Notes under the pieces: model-generated
What the model saw: only the letters and a program-made list of their open reading frames with translations
The model's database searches: none
What the model was told of the DNA's origin: nothing
Program-made: the position numbers and the translations under genes
Assembly: GCA_047621345.1 (NCBI GenBank)
Contig: JBLHLW010000006.1
Location: forward strand, 25,641-89,640
Direction: 5' to 3'
DNA: 64,000 bases
Source: Actimicrobium sp047621345
GTDB taxonomy: Bacteria > Pseudomonadota > Gammaproteobacteria > Burkholderiales > Burkholderiaceae_D
Shown: positions 53,018 to 61,873 of the stretch, in pieces
Position numbering within the stretch: position 1 is the first letter of the stretch
Layout of the letters: every line of letters starts with the position of its first letter

Positions 53018-54613
53018 TCAATATCCCGCTACGCCACCGTCGGAGCGCGGATCGCTGGCGCCTTCGAGCATGCCGTCGGGATGGCGTACCAGCGCGCCGG
53101 CATGGCCCATGGTTTCATCGAACGGCAGCAAGACTTCGACATCATGGCCACGTGCGGCCAACGCCTCCACCACCGCTGGCGGAAAGCGCTGTTCGAGTTT
53201 TAGCGTGTCGGTGCTCTGGCCCCAAGTGCGGCCAAGCAGCCAGCGCGGCGCCGTCACTGCAGTTTGTAACGGCTGGCCAAAGACGACATGGCGCGTGAAC
53301 ACGGCTGCCTGCGTTTGCGGCTGGCCGTCGCCACCCATCGTGCCGTAGACCATCGTGCGGCCATCATTGAGGCGAGCGGCGGCCGGATTGAGGGTGTGAA
53401 ATGGCTTCTTGCCGGGTCGCAGCGCCAGCAATTTATCGTCATCGAGGCTGAATGAGGCACCGCGATTTTGCCAGTTGATACCCGTCTTCGGCAGCACCAC
53501 GCCACTACCGAACTCGTGATAAATGCTCTGGATGAACGACACGGCCAGTCCGGATTCGTCGATGGTGCCCATCCAGATCGTGTCACCGGGTCCTTTGCCA
53601 GCGCCCCATGGCGCCGCTTCGCCGAGATGGATGGTCGCGGCCATTACATCAAGCCGTTCCGGTGCCAGCAACGATTGCGGATCGACCGTCATGTAAGCCG
53701 GATCGGTGATGAACTGGTCGCGTAAGCCAAAGGCGCGCTTGGTCGCTTCAACCACGAGGTGCACATGGTCGGCGCTGTCGGGTTCGACCTGCGCGAGGCT
53801 GGTGCGATCGAGCAGGCCAAGAATCGCTAGCGAGACAGCGCCTTGGGTTGGCGGCGTCATGTTAAACACCGTGCCAGCCGAATGCGCGAGGTGCAATGGC
53901 GTCTTGCGTTGGGCGCGGCAAGCGGCCAGATCAGCTGCGCCGAGTAGCGTGCCGACCGCCTGCAAATCGACGGCGATCTCGGTGGCCAGTTCACCGCGAT
54001 AAAAGCTATCGAGCCCGTCGCGCACCAGCAATCCGAGCGTGCGTGCCATGCGCGGTTGCACGAAGCGCTGGCCGGCCAGCGGCAACGCCCCGCCGATCAA
54101 AAAGGTGTCCGTAAAACCCGGTTGCGCCGCCAGTTCCGGCAGCTTTGCAGCAGTCGCATTCTGCTGGCTGAGCGTGACCGGCACACCGTCCTGTGCGTAG
54201 CCGATTGCGTCGCGCAACAGGCGCGCCAGCGGCAGTTTTCCGCCCAGCTCGGCGGCCACTTCCAGCGCCGCTTGCCAGCCACCTATCGTACCGGCAACGG
54301 TGTTAGCTGCCAGTGGTCCGCGAATCGGAATGGCCGACAGGCCACGACCGCGATAAGCCTCAATGGTCGCTCCCAGCGCGGCCTGACCACACGCATCGAT
54401 GGCAATCGGCTCGCCACCCGGCGGCAGGATGACCCAGAACGAATCGCCACCAATGCCATTCATGTGCGGATAGACCACCGCGATGGTGGCGGCGGCGGCG
54501 ATCATCGCCTCGATGCCATTGCCGCCATCACGCATGACGGCGAGGGCCGATTGCGCTGCGAGATGATGCGGGGCGACAGCGATGGCGTGAGTGGCACGGG
54601 CGGTGTTCAACAT
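53018..54613 (-). CDS. Cytoplasmic gamma-glutamyltransferase-family enzyme
   Basis: A 531-residue Ntn-hydrolase of the GGT family. The predicted autocleavage and nucleophile residue is Thr345 (GPGDTIWMGTIDESG), followed by VSFIQSIYHEFGSGVVLPKTG and QNRGASFSLD. N-terminal MNGIGGDSFWVI is the usual substrate-binding glycine region. There is no signal peptide, unlike periplasmic Ggt. The FIQS, FGSG and NRGASFSL pattern is closer to the YwrD/HpxW group, the latter being an oxamate amidohydrolase. Placed in an operon with a peptide-type importer, it may cleave a gamma-glutamyl or related amide after uptake. Family sure, substrate open. Confidence 0.85.
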   Translation of the reverse strand: MLNTARATHAIAVAPHHLAAQSALAVMRDGGNGIEAMIAAAATIAVVYPHMNGIGGDSFWVILPPGGEPIAIDACGQAALGATIEAYRGRGLSAIPIRGPLAANTVAGTIGGWQAALEVAAELGGKLPLARLLRDAIGYAQDGVPVTLSQQNATAAKLPELAAQPGFTDTFLIGGALPLAGQRFVQPRMARTLGLLVRDGLDSFYRGELATEIAVDLQAVGTLLGAADLAACRAQRKTPLHLAHSAGTVFNMTPPTQGAVSLAILGLLDRTSLAQVEPDSADHVHLVVEATKRAFGLRDQFITDPAYMTVDPQSLLAPERLDVMAATIHLGEAAPWGAGKGPGDTIWMGTIDESGLAVSFIQSIYHEFGSGVVLPKTGINWQNRGASFSLDDDKLLALRPGKKPFHTLNPAAARLNDGRTMVYGTMGGDGQPQTQAAVFTRHVVFGQPLQTAVTAPRWLLGRTWGQSTDTLKLEQRFPPAVVEALAARGHDVEVLLPFDETMGHAGALVRHPDGMLEGASDPRSDGGVAGY

Positions 54614-54661
54614 GGTGGTCCTTGTTCTTGTGCGGTTAAGGGTATTGCGAGGCGGACGGTA

Positions 54662-55342
54662 TCACGTTGGCGGGATTTTTCCGGTATCGGAACCGGCTAC
54701 CCGCGCCGTCGCGCTGCGTGCCGACACGAGGTGGGCGCGCATCTGGCGCTGGGCGGTCGTCACGTCATGCGCCAGCAGTGCTTCAATGATAACGGCATGT
54801 TCTTCATAGGACGCGCTCATCCGTTCGACATTACGAAATTGCGAGCGCCGGAATGGCGCGATTCGGTGCCGCAAGCCGAGCGTCATCTCGATCAATACCG
54901 GATTGCCGCAACCGCGGATGATCACTTGGTGCCAGGCATGATTGAGGCGATCATACAGATCGACATCGCCAGCGCGCATTGCATCGCGCGATTGCGCATG
55001 CAGTGCGCTGAGATGTTCACGTTCAGCCGCTGACATACGAATCGCCGCATACCGGGCACAGGCCGCTTCGAGTTCGCCGATTGCTTCGAACATACGATCG
55101 CGCTGCTCCGGCGTCAGCTCGGCGACCACTGAGCCACGATTTGGACGACTCACCACCAACCCTTGAATCGCCAACTGCTTGAGCGCTTCGCGCACCGGCG
55201 TGCGCGAGACGCCGAACAGACCGGCCAGCATTGCTTCATCAAGTCGGGCGCCGGGCTCGAAGCGGCCGAGCACGATGTCATCGGCAATCTGTTTGCTGAT
55301 CTCGTCAGCGCGCGCTCCGCGCTGGCGTTCGGGCGCGTTCAC
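54662..55342 (-). CDS. GntR-family transcriptional regulator, FCD type
   Basis: A 226-residue regulator. The N-terminal winged helix reads EISKQIADDIVLGRFEPGARLDEAMLAGLFGVSRTPVREALKQLAIQGLVVSRPNRG. The rest is an all-helical FCD ligand-binding domain (YAAIRMSAAEREHLSAL; LYDRLNHAWHQVIIRGCGNPVL; EEHAVIIEALLAHDVTTAQRQMRAHL) with the conserved His/Asp metal pattern. The GTG start overlaps the upstream ABC stop as GTGA. It probably controls this operon; a matching palindrome is at 61081-61094. Confidence 0.9.
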   Translation of the reverse strand: MNAPERQRGARADEISKQIADDIVLGRFEPGARLDEAMLAGLFGVSRTPVREALKQLAIQGLVVSRPNRGSVVAELTPEQRDRMFEAIGELEAACARYAAIRMSAAEREHLSALHAQSRDAMRAGDVDLYDRLNHAWHQVIIRGCGNPVLIEMTLGLRHRIAPFRRSQFRNVERMSASYEEHAVIIEALLAHDVTTAQRQMRAHLVSARSATARVAGSDTGKIPPT

Positions 55343-56307
55343 GTCAGCGCCATCGGATGCCAGCACGCCAACCGTGTCGCTCCATCGGCTAGCACGGGCG
55401 GAATCTCGCTCACGCAACGATCGCTGGCGTGCGCACAACGGGGCGCAAAACTGCAGCCCGGTGGTAACGCAGCGAGGTTGGGTGGCGCACCGGGAATCGC
55501 GATCAAGGGTTGGCCACGATGTTCGGCTGACACCGTCGATGCCAGCAAACCGGCGCTGTACGGATGGCGCGGTGCCCGCACGATGCCGGCCACCGAATTG
55601 TCTTCGACGATACGACCGGCATACATGACAGCGATGCGATCGGCCACTTCGACGGCTGCGCCGATGTCATGCGTGACAAAAATCACTGCCATGCCGGTCT
55701 CGCGTTGCAGCTCGCGCAGCAGCAACAAAATCTGGATTTGTACGGTCGCATCGAGTGCGGTGGTGGGCTCGTCGGCCAGCAGCAATTTCGGTTTGCACGC
55801 CAGTGCCAGTGCAATCATCGCGCGCTGGCGCATGCCGCCCGACAGCTCGTGCGGATACGCATCGAAGCGCCGTCGCGCCTGCGGAATCTGCACCCGCTCG
55901 AGCATCTGCAAGGCTTGCGCACGGGCGCTGGTCTCTGTGATTTTTTCATGGGCGCGGATCGCTTCGGTGATTTGCTGGCCGATCGTGTAGACCGGATCAA
56001 AGGCTAGCCCCGGCTCCTGAAATACCATCGACACGACACCGCCGCGATACGCCTCCAGCGCCCTGCCCTGCAACGCCAGCACGTCCTGACCATCGACATG
56101 GATGCTGCCGCTGATGCGCGTGGTGCGTGGCGCATGCAGGCGAAGCAACGTCCGCAGCGTGACGCTTTTTCCGGAGCCGGATTCGCCCAGCAGACCGAGC
56201 ACTTCACCGGCCTGTACATCGAAGCTGACGTTGTTCAATGCGCTGGCGATCCGGTTGCCATGGAATTGCACGCCGAGGTTGCTGACCGAGACCAAAGGCG
56301 CACTCAT
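55339..56307 (-). CDS. Peptide-type ABC importer ATPase (OppD/DppD-like)
   Basis: A 322-residue ATPase with Walker A GESGSGKSVTLR, Q-loop MVFQEPGLAFDPV, signature LSGGMRQRAMIALAL and Walker B LLLADEPTTALD. The C-terminal oligopeptide-ATPase tail has HPYSAGLLAST and a Cys-rich end (CSFAPRCAHASDRCV), which in this family binds an iron-sulfur cluster. It overlaps both neighbours by 4 bases. Substrate class is di/oligopeptides, glutathione or nickel. Confidence 0.92.
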   Translation of the reverse strand: MSAPLVSVSNLGVQFHGNRIASALNNVSFDVQAGEVLGLLGESGSGKSVTLRTLLRLHAPRTTRISGSIHVDGQDVLALQGRALEAYRGGVVSMVFQEPGLAFDPVYTIGQQITEAIRAHEKITETSARAQALQMLERVQIPQARRRFDAYPHELSGGMRQRAMIALALACKPKLLLADEPTTALDATVQIQILLLLRELQRETGMAVIFVTHDIGAAVEVADRIAVMYAGRIVEDNSVAGIVRAPRHPYSAGLLASTVSAEHRGQPLIAIPGAPPNLAALPPGCSFAPRCAHASDRCVSEIPPVLADGATRLACWHPMALT

Positions 56308-57356
56308 GCTGCTTGCTCCAGCGCGATCGCGCTGTGGCCGGAATGTGGATCATTCATGTGGCAGGCGACTTGATGGCCGGGCAAATTGCGCGCCGGCCGC
56401 AGCGCTGGCGATTGCGCACAGACTGCTTCGGCATGCGGACAGCGGTCCCGAAAACGGCAACCCGGTGGCGGATTGATCGGGTTCGGCGGATCGCCAGCCA
56501 GCGGCGGTTTTTCGGTACGGTGGTCCGGGTCCATTGACGGTACGGCCGATAGCAACGCACGCGTGTACGGGTGCGCGGCCTGGCCATAAATCTGTTCAAC
56601 CGGACCGATCTCGACGACCTGTCCGAGGTACATCACCATCACTTCATCGCACAAATAATGCACGACGTGCAGGTCATGCGAAATGAACAGGTAGGTCAAT
56701 TGGTGCTCGGCCTTTAATTCCTGCAGCAGGTTCAGCACTTGCGCCTGCACCGATTTATCGAGCGCGGCAACAGCTTCATCGAGGATGACGAGACGCGGAT
56801 TGAAGGCCAGTGCGCGCGCAATGTTAACGCGCTGGCGCTGACCGCCGGACAACTCGTGCGGATAGCGTGAGCCGAACTGGTCCGGCTCCAGCCCGACCCG
56901 CGCCAGCAAGGCGCGCGCACGCTCGGTGGCCGCAACCGAGGTCAGGCCGTGGGCTTTCGGACCGTAGGCAATGGTCTCGACAATCGTCAGGCGCGGATTG
57001 AGCGACGCGAACGAATCCTGAAACACCATCTGCAAGCTTTGGCGGAAGCTTTTTAGCTCCAGCCCGCGAAATTCACCGACGCCTTCACCATCGAAAATCA
57101 TCGTGCCGCTATCGGGGTCCATCAGCTTGGCGATCAATCGCGCTGTGGTCGATTTGCCGCAACCGGATTCGCCGACGATGCCCAGCGTCGTGCCTTTGGT
57201 GATCGAAAAACTGACGCCGTCAACGGCATGAACGAACTTGCGTTCGCGCTCCAGCACACCACGGCGCACTGGAAAATATTTTTTCAGGTTGCGCACGATG
57301 AGCAGCGGTTGCGCGGGTCCGCCGCGGTCCGGTGGTGCAGGAATGTGAGTGGTCAT
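56304..57356 (-). CDS. Peptide-type ABC importer ATPase (OppF/DppF-like)
   Basis: A 350-residue ATPase starting at an ATG that overlaps the preceding permease stop (ATGA). Walker A GESGCGKSTTAR, Q-loop MVFQDSFASLNPR, signature LSGGQRQRVNIARAL, Walker B LVILDEAVAALD (Ala-Val in place of the usual Pro-Thr/Val-Ser), and C-terminal HPYTRALLSAVP with CRFRDRCPHAEAVC. The frame is open to 57500 but the extra residues are unconserved. It pairs with the OppD-like ATPase as a heterodimer. Confidence 0.92.
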   Translation of the reverse strand: MTTHIPAPPDRGGPAQPLLIVRNLKKYFPVRRGVLERERKFVHAVDGVSFSITKGTTLGIVGESGCGKSTTARLIAKLMDPDSGTMIFDGEGVGEFRGLELKSFRQSLQMVFQDSFASLNPRLTIVETIAYGPKAHGLTSVAATERARALLARVGLEPDQFGSRYPHELSGGQRQRVNIARALAFNPRLVILDEAVAALDKSVQAQVLNLLQELKAEHQLTYLFISHDLHVVHYLCDEVMVMYLGQVVEIGPVEQIYGQAAHPYTRALLSAVPSMDPDHRTEKPPLAGDPPNPINPPPGCRFRDRCPHAEAVCAQSPALRPARNLPGHQVACHMNDPHSGHSAIALEQAA

Positions 57357-58249
57357 TTGCGGATATCCATGGCCGAGCGCACGCCATCGGCGAGCAGGTT
57401 GAAAGCAATCGACGTAATAAAAATCAACGCGCCGGGCAATGCCGCTACTAGCGGGTTCATAAAAATCGCCGAGCGTAAGGTGTTGAGCATCAGGCCCCAC
57501 TCCGGCTCCGGCGGTTTCACGCCCAGACCAAGAAAGGACAAGCCCGAACCAAGGATCATGCTGACGCTAAGCAGACCGGTCGCGTACACGAACACCGGCC
57601 CCAGCACATTGCCGAGCACATGCACGCGGATGATCGAGAAAGCCGATGCGCCACTCATGCGCGCCGCTTCGATGTAATCCAGCCGGCGCACCTGGGTCGT
57701 CACGCTTTCGGCCACCCGCACCATTTGCGGCACGAACACCAGCGTCAAAGCGATCAGGCTGTTGCTCATGCCGGGGCCGAGCGCACCGGCAATGGCGACT
57801 GCCAGCAGCACCGAGGGAAACGCGTAGAACACATCGAGTACGCGCATCGTGATCATGTTGGCGCGGCCGCCGACATAACCGGCGAACAGGCCAATCGAGG
57901 TACCGATGACAAACGCGGCCAGCACCGGTACGACGCCCATCAGCAGCGACAGGCGACCGCCGTACATCAAGCGCGTCAGCATATCGCGGCCAAGTTCATC
58001 GGTGCCTAGCCAGTGACCGGGCGAACCGACCGCCATCAAGCGACGCAGCATGCTGGCCTTGAACGGATCGGCCGGTGCCAGCCACGGTGCAAAGATCGCC
58101 GCACCAATGATCACCAGCAGCACGAAGGCGCTGATCATCGCGACCGGATCACGGCGCAACTGGCGACCGACGACGCTCCAGAAACTGCGACTAGGCGCAG
58201 CAGAAGCGGTCTCGGGAAGAGCGGTAGGGATGAGTTGAGCGAGGTCCAT
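57353..58249 (-). CDS. Peptide-type ABC importer permease (OppC/DppC-like)
   Basis: A 298-residue permease with six helices. The N-terminal segment DPVAMISAFVLLVIIGAAIFAPWLAP leads to LGTDELGRDMLTRLMYGGRLSL, the classic DppC block, and the EAA loop YIEAARMSGASAFSIIRVHVLGNV. Ends AFNLLADGVRSAMDIRK. Its start abuts the DppB-like stop with no spacer bases, consistent with translational coupling. Confidence 0.93.
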   Translation of the reverse strand: MDLAQLIPTALPETASAAPSRSFWSVVGRQLRRDPVAMISAFVLLVIIGAAIFAPWLAPADPFKASMLRRLMAVGSPGHWLGTDELGRDMLTRLMYGGRLSLLMGVVPVLAAFVIGTSIGLFAGYVGGRANMITMRVLDVFYAFPSVLLAVAIAGALGPGMSNSLIALTLVFVPQMVRVAESVTTQVRRLDYIEAARMSGASAFSIIRVHVLGNVLGPVFVYATGLLSVSMILGSGLSFLGLGVKPPEPEWGLMLNTLRSAIFMNPLVAALPGALIFITSIAFNLLADGVRSAMDIRK

Positions 58250-59203
58250 TTATGCACGTCCCATTCGTGGATCGATCAGTGGTTGCAGGATATCGACCAG
58301 CAAATTGAGGGCGACGAAGAACAGGCACAGTACGAGTATCGTGCCTTGCAATAACGGGATATCGCGCTGGAAGATTGCGGTATTCAAAAGAAAGCCGGTG
58401 CCGGGCCAGGCGAATACGGTTTCGACCAGGATAGAGCCGCCCATCAGGTAACCGAGCTGCAACCCGGCGACGGCGAGGATGGTCGGTGCGGTGTTCTTGG
58501 CGACGTGGCGAAAGATCGCGGTGTTGCTCAATCCTCTTGCGCGCAAGGCAATCACGAACTCCTGTTCCAGCATGTCGGCCACCAGCGCGCGTACCGTGCG
58601 GGTAATGATGCCGAGCGGGATCACCGACAAGGTCAGCGCCGGCAAAACCAGATAGCGCATATGTTCGAGGTCCCACGCCCATGCGGCCGAACCGCCCGGA
58701 CCAGCACCCATCGCAGGAAACCAGGCCAGCTTGGTCGAGAAAATAATCGTCAGCACCAGCCCCAGCCAGTAGTGCGGAATACTCACGCCGATGACGGACA
58801 ACACGGTGGCGATGCGGTCGATCCAGCCGCCATGCCAGTAACCGGCCAGCGCACCGAGAATGCAACCGGTCAACACACCGGCGAGTCCGGCAACACCGGC
58901 CAGTAACAGCGTATTGCTGACTGCGCCTAGGACTTCGGTGACGACTTCGCGCCCCGATGCAATGGACTTGCCAAGGTCGCCCTGAACGGCGCGCAACAGC
59001 CATTTTCCGTACTGGACCGGGATTGGCTGATCAAGTCCGTAAGCAGATTTCAAGGCGGTGATGACTTCGGCCGGTGCATCGGCCGGGGCGATCGCATTGA
59101 GCGGATCGCCGGGGGCCAGATAGACCAGCATGAACGACACCAGCGTGACGCTCAGTGCGATCGGAATGGTGTAGAGCAGACGCTTCAGAATGTACGAAAA
59201 CAT
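58250..59203 (-). CDS. Peptide-type ABC importer permease (OppB/DppB-like)
   Basis: A 317-residue permease beginning MFSYILKRLLYTIPIALSVTLVSFMLVYLAPGDP, the standard DppB N-terminus, with EAA loop VIALRARGLSNTAIFRHVAKNT and C-terminal AWPGTGFLLNTAIFQRDIPLLQG. The ATG at 59203 is preferred; a TTG 12 bases upstream also opens the frame. It is separated from the binding-protein gene by a 126-base gap holding a GTGGGCAC hairpin. Confidence 0.93.
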   Translation of the reverse strand: MFSYILKRLLYTIPIALSVTLVSFMLVYLAPGDPLNAIAPADAPAEVITALKSAYGLDQPIPVQYGKWLLRAVQGDLGKSIASGREVVTEVLGAVSNTLLLAGVAGLAGVLTGCILGALAGYWHGGWIDRIATVLSVIGVSIPHYWLGLVLTIIFSTKLAWFPAMGAGPGGSAAWAWDLEHMRYLVLPALTLSVIPLGIITRTVRALVADMLEQEFVIALRARGLSNTAIFRHVAKNTAPTILAVAGLQLGYLMGGSILVETVFAWPGTGFLLNTAIFQRDIPLLQGTILVLCLFFVALNLLVDILQPLIDPRMGRA

Positions 59204-59254
59204 GGGGGCTTTCAAAATCGGTAGTCCGGAGGGAATTGGCGCTTTTTTTTGGGC

Positions 59255-59325
59255 GCACGCGTGGGCACGATACCCCTGTGCCCACCCACCCTACTGGGGC
59301 TACGGCCTCATCGTGTCCACGCGAA
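59255..59325. repeat. Solo GTGGGCAC hairpin repeat inside the ABC operon
   Basis: GTGGGCAC (59261-59268) pairs with GTGCCCAC (59278-59285), followed by CCACCCTAC and a degraded left half (GTGTCCACGCGAATGC). The motifs match the two tandem arrays in this window, so this is a partial or rearranged member. It lies between the genes for the binding protein and first permease on the same strand. Confidence 0.8.
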
Positions 59326-59329
59326 TGCG

Positions 59330-60958
59330 CTACATCTTCAACGTCGTCAGATCCTGAAACCAATGCTGCGCCTGAATGAAACCCTTGACCTTCGGTGACA
59401 GCGCATGTGGATTGACATCATGAACAACCCACAGCATCAGCGATTCATCGACCATCGTCTGATGCACTTGTGCCAGCAAACCGTCCTGCACTTTCGGATC
59501 GAAGCTGGTTTTGATCTGATCGATCAACGCATCGACTTTCGGATTGTTGTAGCCACCCCAGTTGACGCCATTCGGTGCGACCGCACGGCTATCGACAAAG
59601 CGCGTGATGCCGTAGAACGGATCCGATGTGACATAGCCAAGGTTGATGGCGCTGATGCCCTTGCCGACATTCATGTCGGCTTTGACACCGCTGCGCCAGT
59701 GCAGGTACAAGGTCTCCAGCTCGACGACTTCGAACTCCAATTGGATACCGACTTCCGCCAGGCTTTGCTGGATGTATTCGTTCATCGGTAAGGACAACAT
59801 CTGACCCGTGCCGCCTTGCGCGATGATGACTTTGGCTTTCAGTGGCTTGGCCTGGCTGTAGCCGGCTTGGGCCATCAGCGCACGTGCCGCCGCAATGTCG
59901 TAAGTCAGCTTGAAAGTCGGCTTACCGAACCACGGACTGGTGGTATCGACCTGGCCTTTGGCCGGTATGGCCAGACCATTCATCAGCTTGACGATGCCGT
60001 CACGGTCAATCGCCAGATTGGCGGCTTTGCGTACGCGAATATCCGTCCATGGCGAGCCGGGCTGGGTACTGAAGTGATACGGCCAGACATGCGGTGTGAT
60101 ATTGGTCACCAGCTTGAAGCCGGCGCTCTTGAGTTGCGGTACGACATCCGGCGGCGGTGACTCGATCAGATCGACTTGACCGCTGAGCAGCGCGTTCGAG
60201 CGCGTCAGTGCATCGGGAATCGGGATCAGCACGATGCGGTCGGTTTGTGCCAACCGGGTCTTGTCCCAGTAAGCGGCATTCTTGACCAGCTCGACGCGCT
60301 CGCGCGGCACCAGTTTGTCGAGTTTGAACGGACCGGTACCGGATGGTTGTGAAGCAAACTTGTTCCAGTCACGACCCAGTTTTTCCCATTGCGCAGGGCT
60401 GGAAATCAGGAACCACGGCAACTGGTAGGGAAACAGGGCATCGATAGTCTTGGTAGTGATCTCAACAGTGTACTCATCGACTTTCGCGTACGTCGCAATC
60501 GACGGAATCCGTGGCCGTACTTGCGCGCTTTGCTTGGCATCGTATTGCGGCGACTTGTCATTGAGGACCTTGTCGAGATTCCAGATCACGGCGTCGGCCT
60601 TGAACTCGGAACCATCATGGAACAGCGCCCCTTTACGCAAGGTGAAGGTCCATTTTTTGCTGTCTTTTGGATCGACTTTCCAACTACTTGCAAGGCCGGC
60701 GATGAGCTTGCCCGGACGGGTGCCGATGTTTGATTCCCAGGCCACCAGCGGATCGTAAATCGTGTGGCCAGTGAACTGGTACGCACCGGCACCGCGATCC
60801 GGTTGGCCGGTCGTCAACGGAATGTCGGCCATCGAAATACCGTAGCGGGCAACCGTTTCGGCAAAAGCACTTGCGTGCAATACCAATGCAAACGGTACGG
60901 CAACCAGGCAGCGCTTTAATAATGCGGGCAATCTGGACAACTTGGGCAAGGCGTGCAT
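59330..60958 (-). CDS. Peptide-type ABC importer binding protein (SBP family 5)
   Basis: A 542-residue periplasmic protein with a signal peptide (CLVAVPFALVLHASAFA). The family-5 signature region is WTFTLRKGALFHDGSEFKADAVIWNLDKVL, followed by VRKAANLAIDRDGIV and C-terminal VHQTMVDESLMLWVVHDVNPHAL. The family binds di/oligopeptides, glutathione, nickel or opines; no close tell-tale motif fixes the ligand. A GGAG site lies 7 bases before the ATG. First gene of the operon that continues to 52044. Confidence 0.92.
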   Translation of the reverse strand: MHALPKLSRLPALLKRCLVAVPFALVLHASAFAETVARYGISMADIPLTTGQPDRGAGAYQFTGHTIYDPLVAWESNIGTRPGKLIAGLASSWKVDPKDSKKWTFTLRKGALFHDGSEFKADAVIWNLDKVLNDKSPQYDAKQSAQVRPRIPSIATYAKVDEYTVEITTKTIDALFPYQLPWFLISSPAQWEKLGRDWNKFASQPSGTGPFKLDKLVPRERVELVKNAAYWDKTRLAQTDRIVLIPIPDALTRSNALLSGQVDLIESPPPDVVPQLKSAGFKLVTNITPHVWPYHFSTQPGSPWTDIRVRKAANLAIDRDGIVKLMNGLAIPAKGQVDTTSPWFGKPTFKLTYDIAAARALMAQAGYSQAKPLKAKVIIAQGGTGQMLSLPMNEYIQQSLAEVGIQLEFEVVELETLYLHWRSGVKADMNVGKGISAINLGYVTSDPFYGITRFVDSRAVAPNGVNWGGYNNPKVDALIDQIKTSFDPKVQDGLLAQVHQTMVDESLMLWVVHDVNPHALSPKVKGFIQAQHWFQDLTTLKM

Positions 60959-61080
60959 GCAAATCTCCGGGAAGTGGACAAGACCTACCTTCTATTGCAT
61001 GCAACGTGCCAGCTTTGGCTGGTTTACATTGTTTTTTTCAAGCACCTGTTTTCAATACGTTAACTGAAAGTTGTGCATAT

Positions 61081-61094
61081 TATTGTCTTGACAA
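61081..61094. promoter_or_regulatory. ATTGTC-TT-GACAAT palindrome, candidate GntR operator
   Basis: A perfect inverted repeat (ATTGTC 61081-61086, GACAAT 61089-61094) lies 123 bases before the binding-protein start. FCD-type GntR regulators bind sites with GT(A/C) and (T/G)AC half-sites flanked by A/T, which this resembles, and the operon encodes such a regulator. On the minus strand TAATAT, a possible -10, follows directly. Inference only. Confidence 0.5.
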
Positions 61095-61193
61095 TCTCCG
61101 CTGAAATAAAAATTCTGCACGGAAAGCAACATGCAATTGCACCAACGAAAGGCGCGTAGTTGATGCCGTGCATTTAACTGGATCAGCCTTGCA

Positions 61194-61694
61194 TCAGTCA
61201 CTTGGGCTTGCTAACTGCACACCGGCGGCGGCATTGTTGCGCTCCTCGCTCACACGACGATCAACAACGTCAGGCTGGTCATTTTTTAGTCTGGATTCTT
61301 CCCTCAATGGGATGCGGTATTCCTTGTTAGGAAGGCGCTGTGCGCCATCCGGCATTATTCTTCCGGGTGCGGCTAGGCGTTGCCCAATATGCAGGCCGTA
61401 ACGCGCGGCTCCGCCTCCGCATAATTCGAGACAAGCATAAGCCGTGGGTTCCGAAGCAACGCGGAATGGTCGCAAGCGTGGGTAGATGGCCACCACGGCC
61501 CCCGTCAAATCGATGAAAACGACATCGATGGCAAAGCACATGAACGCCGTATGAATATTGCTGCAGGGAACGAGCAACAATGCACTGTCGTAAGCTAGGC
61601 GACGTTTGCCCAGCAGACCGATCAGACGCTGCCAAAAAGTATGCGCCACGGCGACGCGCAAGCCGGGTATGCCGGCGATATCGATAAGATTCAT
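61194..61694 (-). CDS. DUF192 family protein
   Basis: A 166-residue protein. The DUF192 domain covers about 10-120: RVAVAHTFWQRLIGLLGKRRL, LLVPCSNIHTAFMCFAIDVVFID and VVAIYPRLRPFRVA, ending with LELCGGGAARYGLHIGQRL. The last about 45 residues are a polar tail rich in Asp, Glu and Arg not usual for the family. DUF192 has no agreed function and is often secreted or near pilus genes; here no clear signal peptide is seen. Its start overlaps the stop of the Flp-like gene, so they are coupled. Confidence 0.85.
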   Translation of the reverse strand: MNLIDIAGIPGLRVAVAHTFWQRLIGLLGKRRLAYDSALLLVPCSNIHTAFMCFAIDVVFIDLTGAVVAIYPRLRPFRVASEPTAYACLELCGGGAARYGLHIGQRLAAPGRIMPDGAQRLPNKEYRIPLREESRLKNDQPDVVDRRVSEERNNAAAGVQLASPSD

Positions 61695-61873
61695 TCTGGT
61701 AACGATAAGGCGTAACTGTAATTTTGATAGGCGCTCTGGAATGCCGTGATCAGTTCAAGCAGGCCACTGTCCGGGCCCATGCCGACACCCAGTGCCAGCA
61801 CTAGCGCTGCACATACAACCAAATATTCGACCATCGACTGGCCTGACGGCCGCCGACATGACAGCTTCTTCAT
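61691..61873 (-). CDS. Flp-like type IVb prepilin
   Basis: A 60-residue protein with a short basic leader (MKKLSCRRPSG) followed by QSMVEYLVVCAALVLALG. The Gly, then Glu at +5 and Tyr at +6 of the mature chain, is the processing site of Flp/Tad prepilins. The hydrophobic stretch and a short polar tail (AFQSAYQNYSYALSLPE) fit a small pilin. It overlaps both neighbours by 4 bases, in a run of four coupled genes. A classical tad secretion motor is not in the window. Confidence 0.7.
   Translation of the reverse strand: MKKLSCRRPSGQSMVEYLVVCAALVLALGVGMGPDSGLLELITAFQSAYQNYSYALSLPE

Noticed and set aside
55343..55438. Upstream extension of the GntR frame
   Set aside because: It overlaps the conserved Cys-rich end of the ABC ATPase; the GTG with GTGA overlap gives the normal N-terminus.
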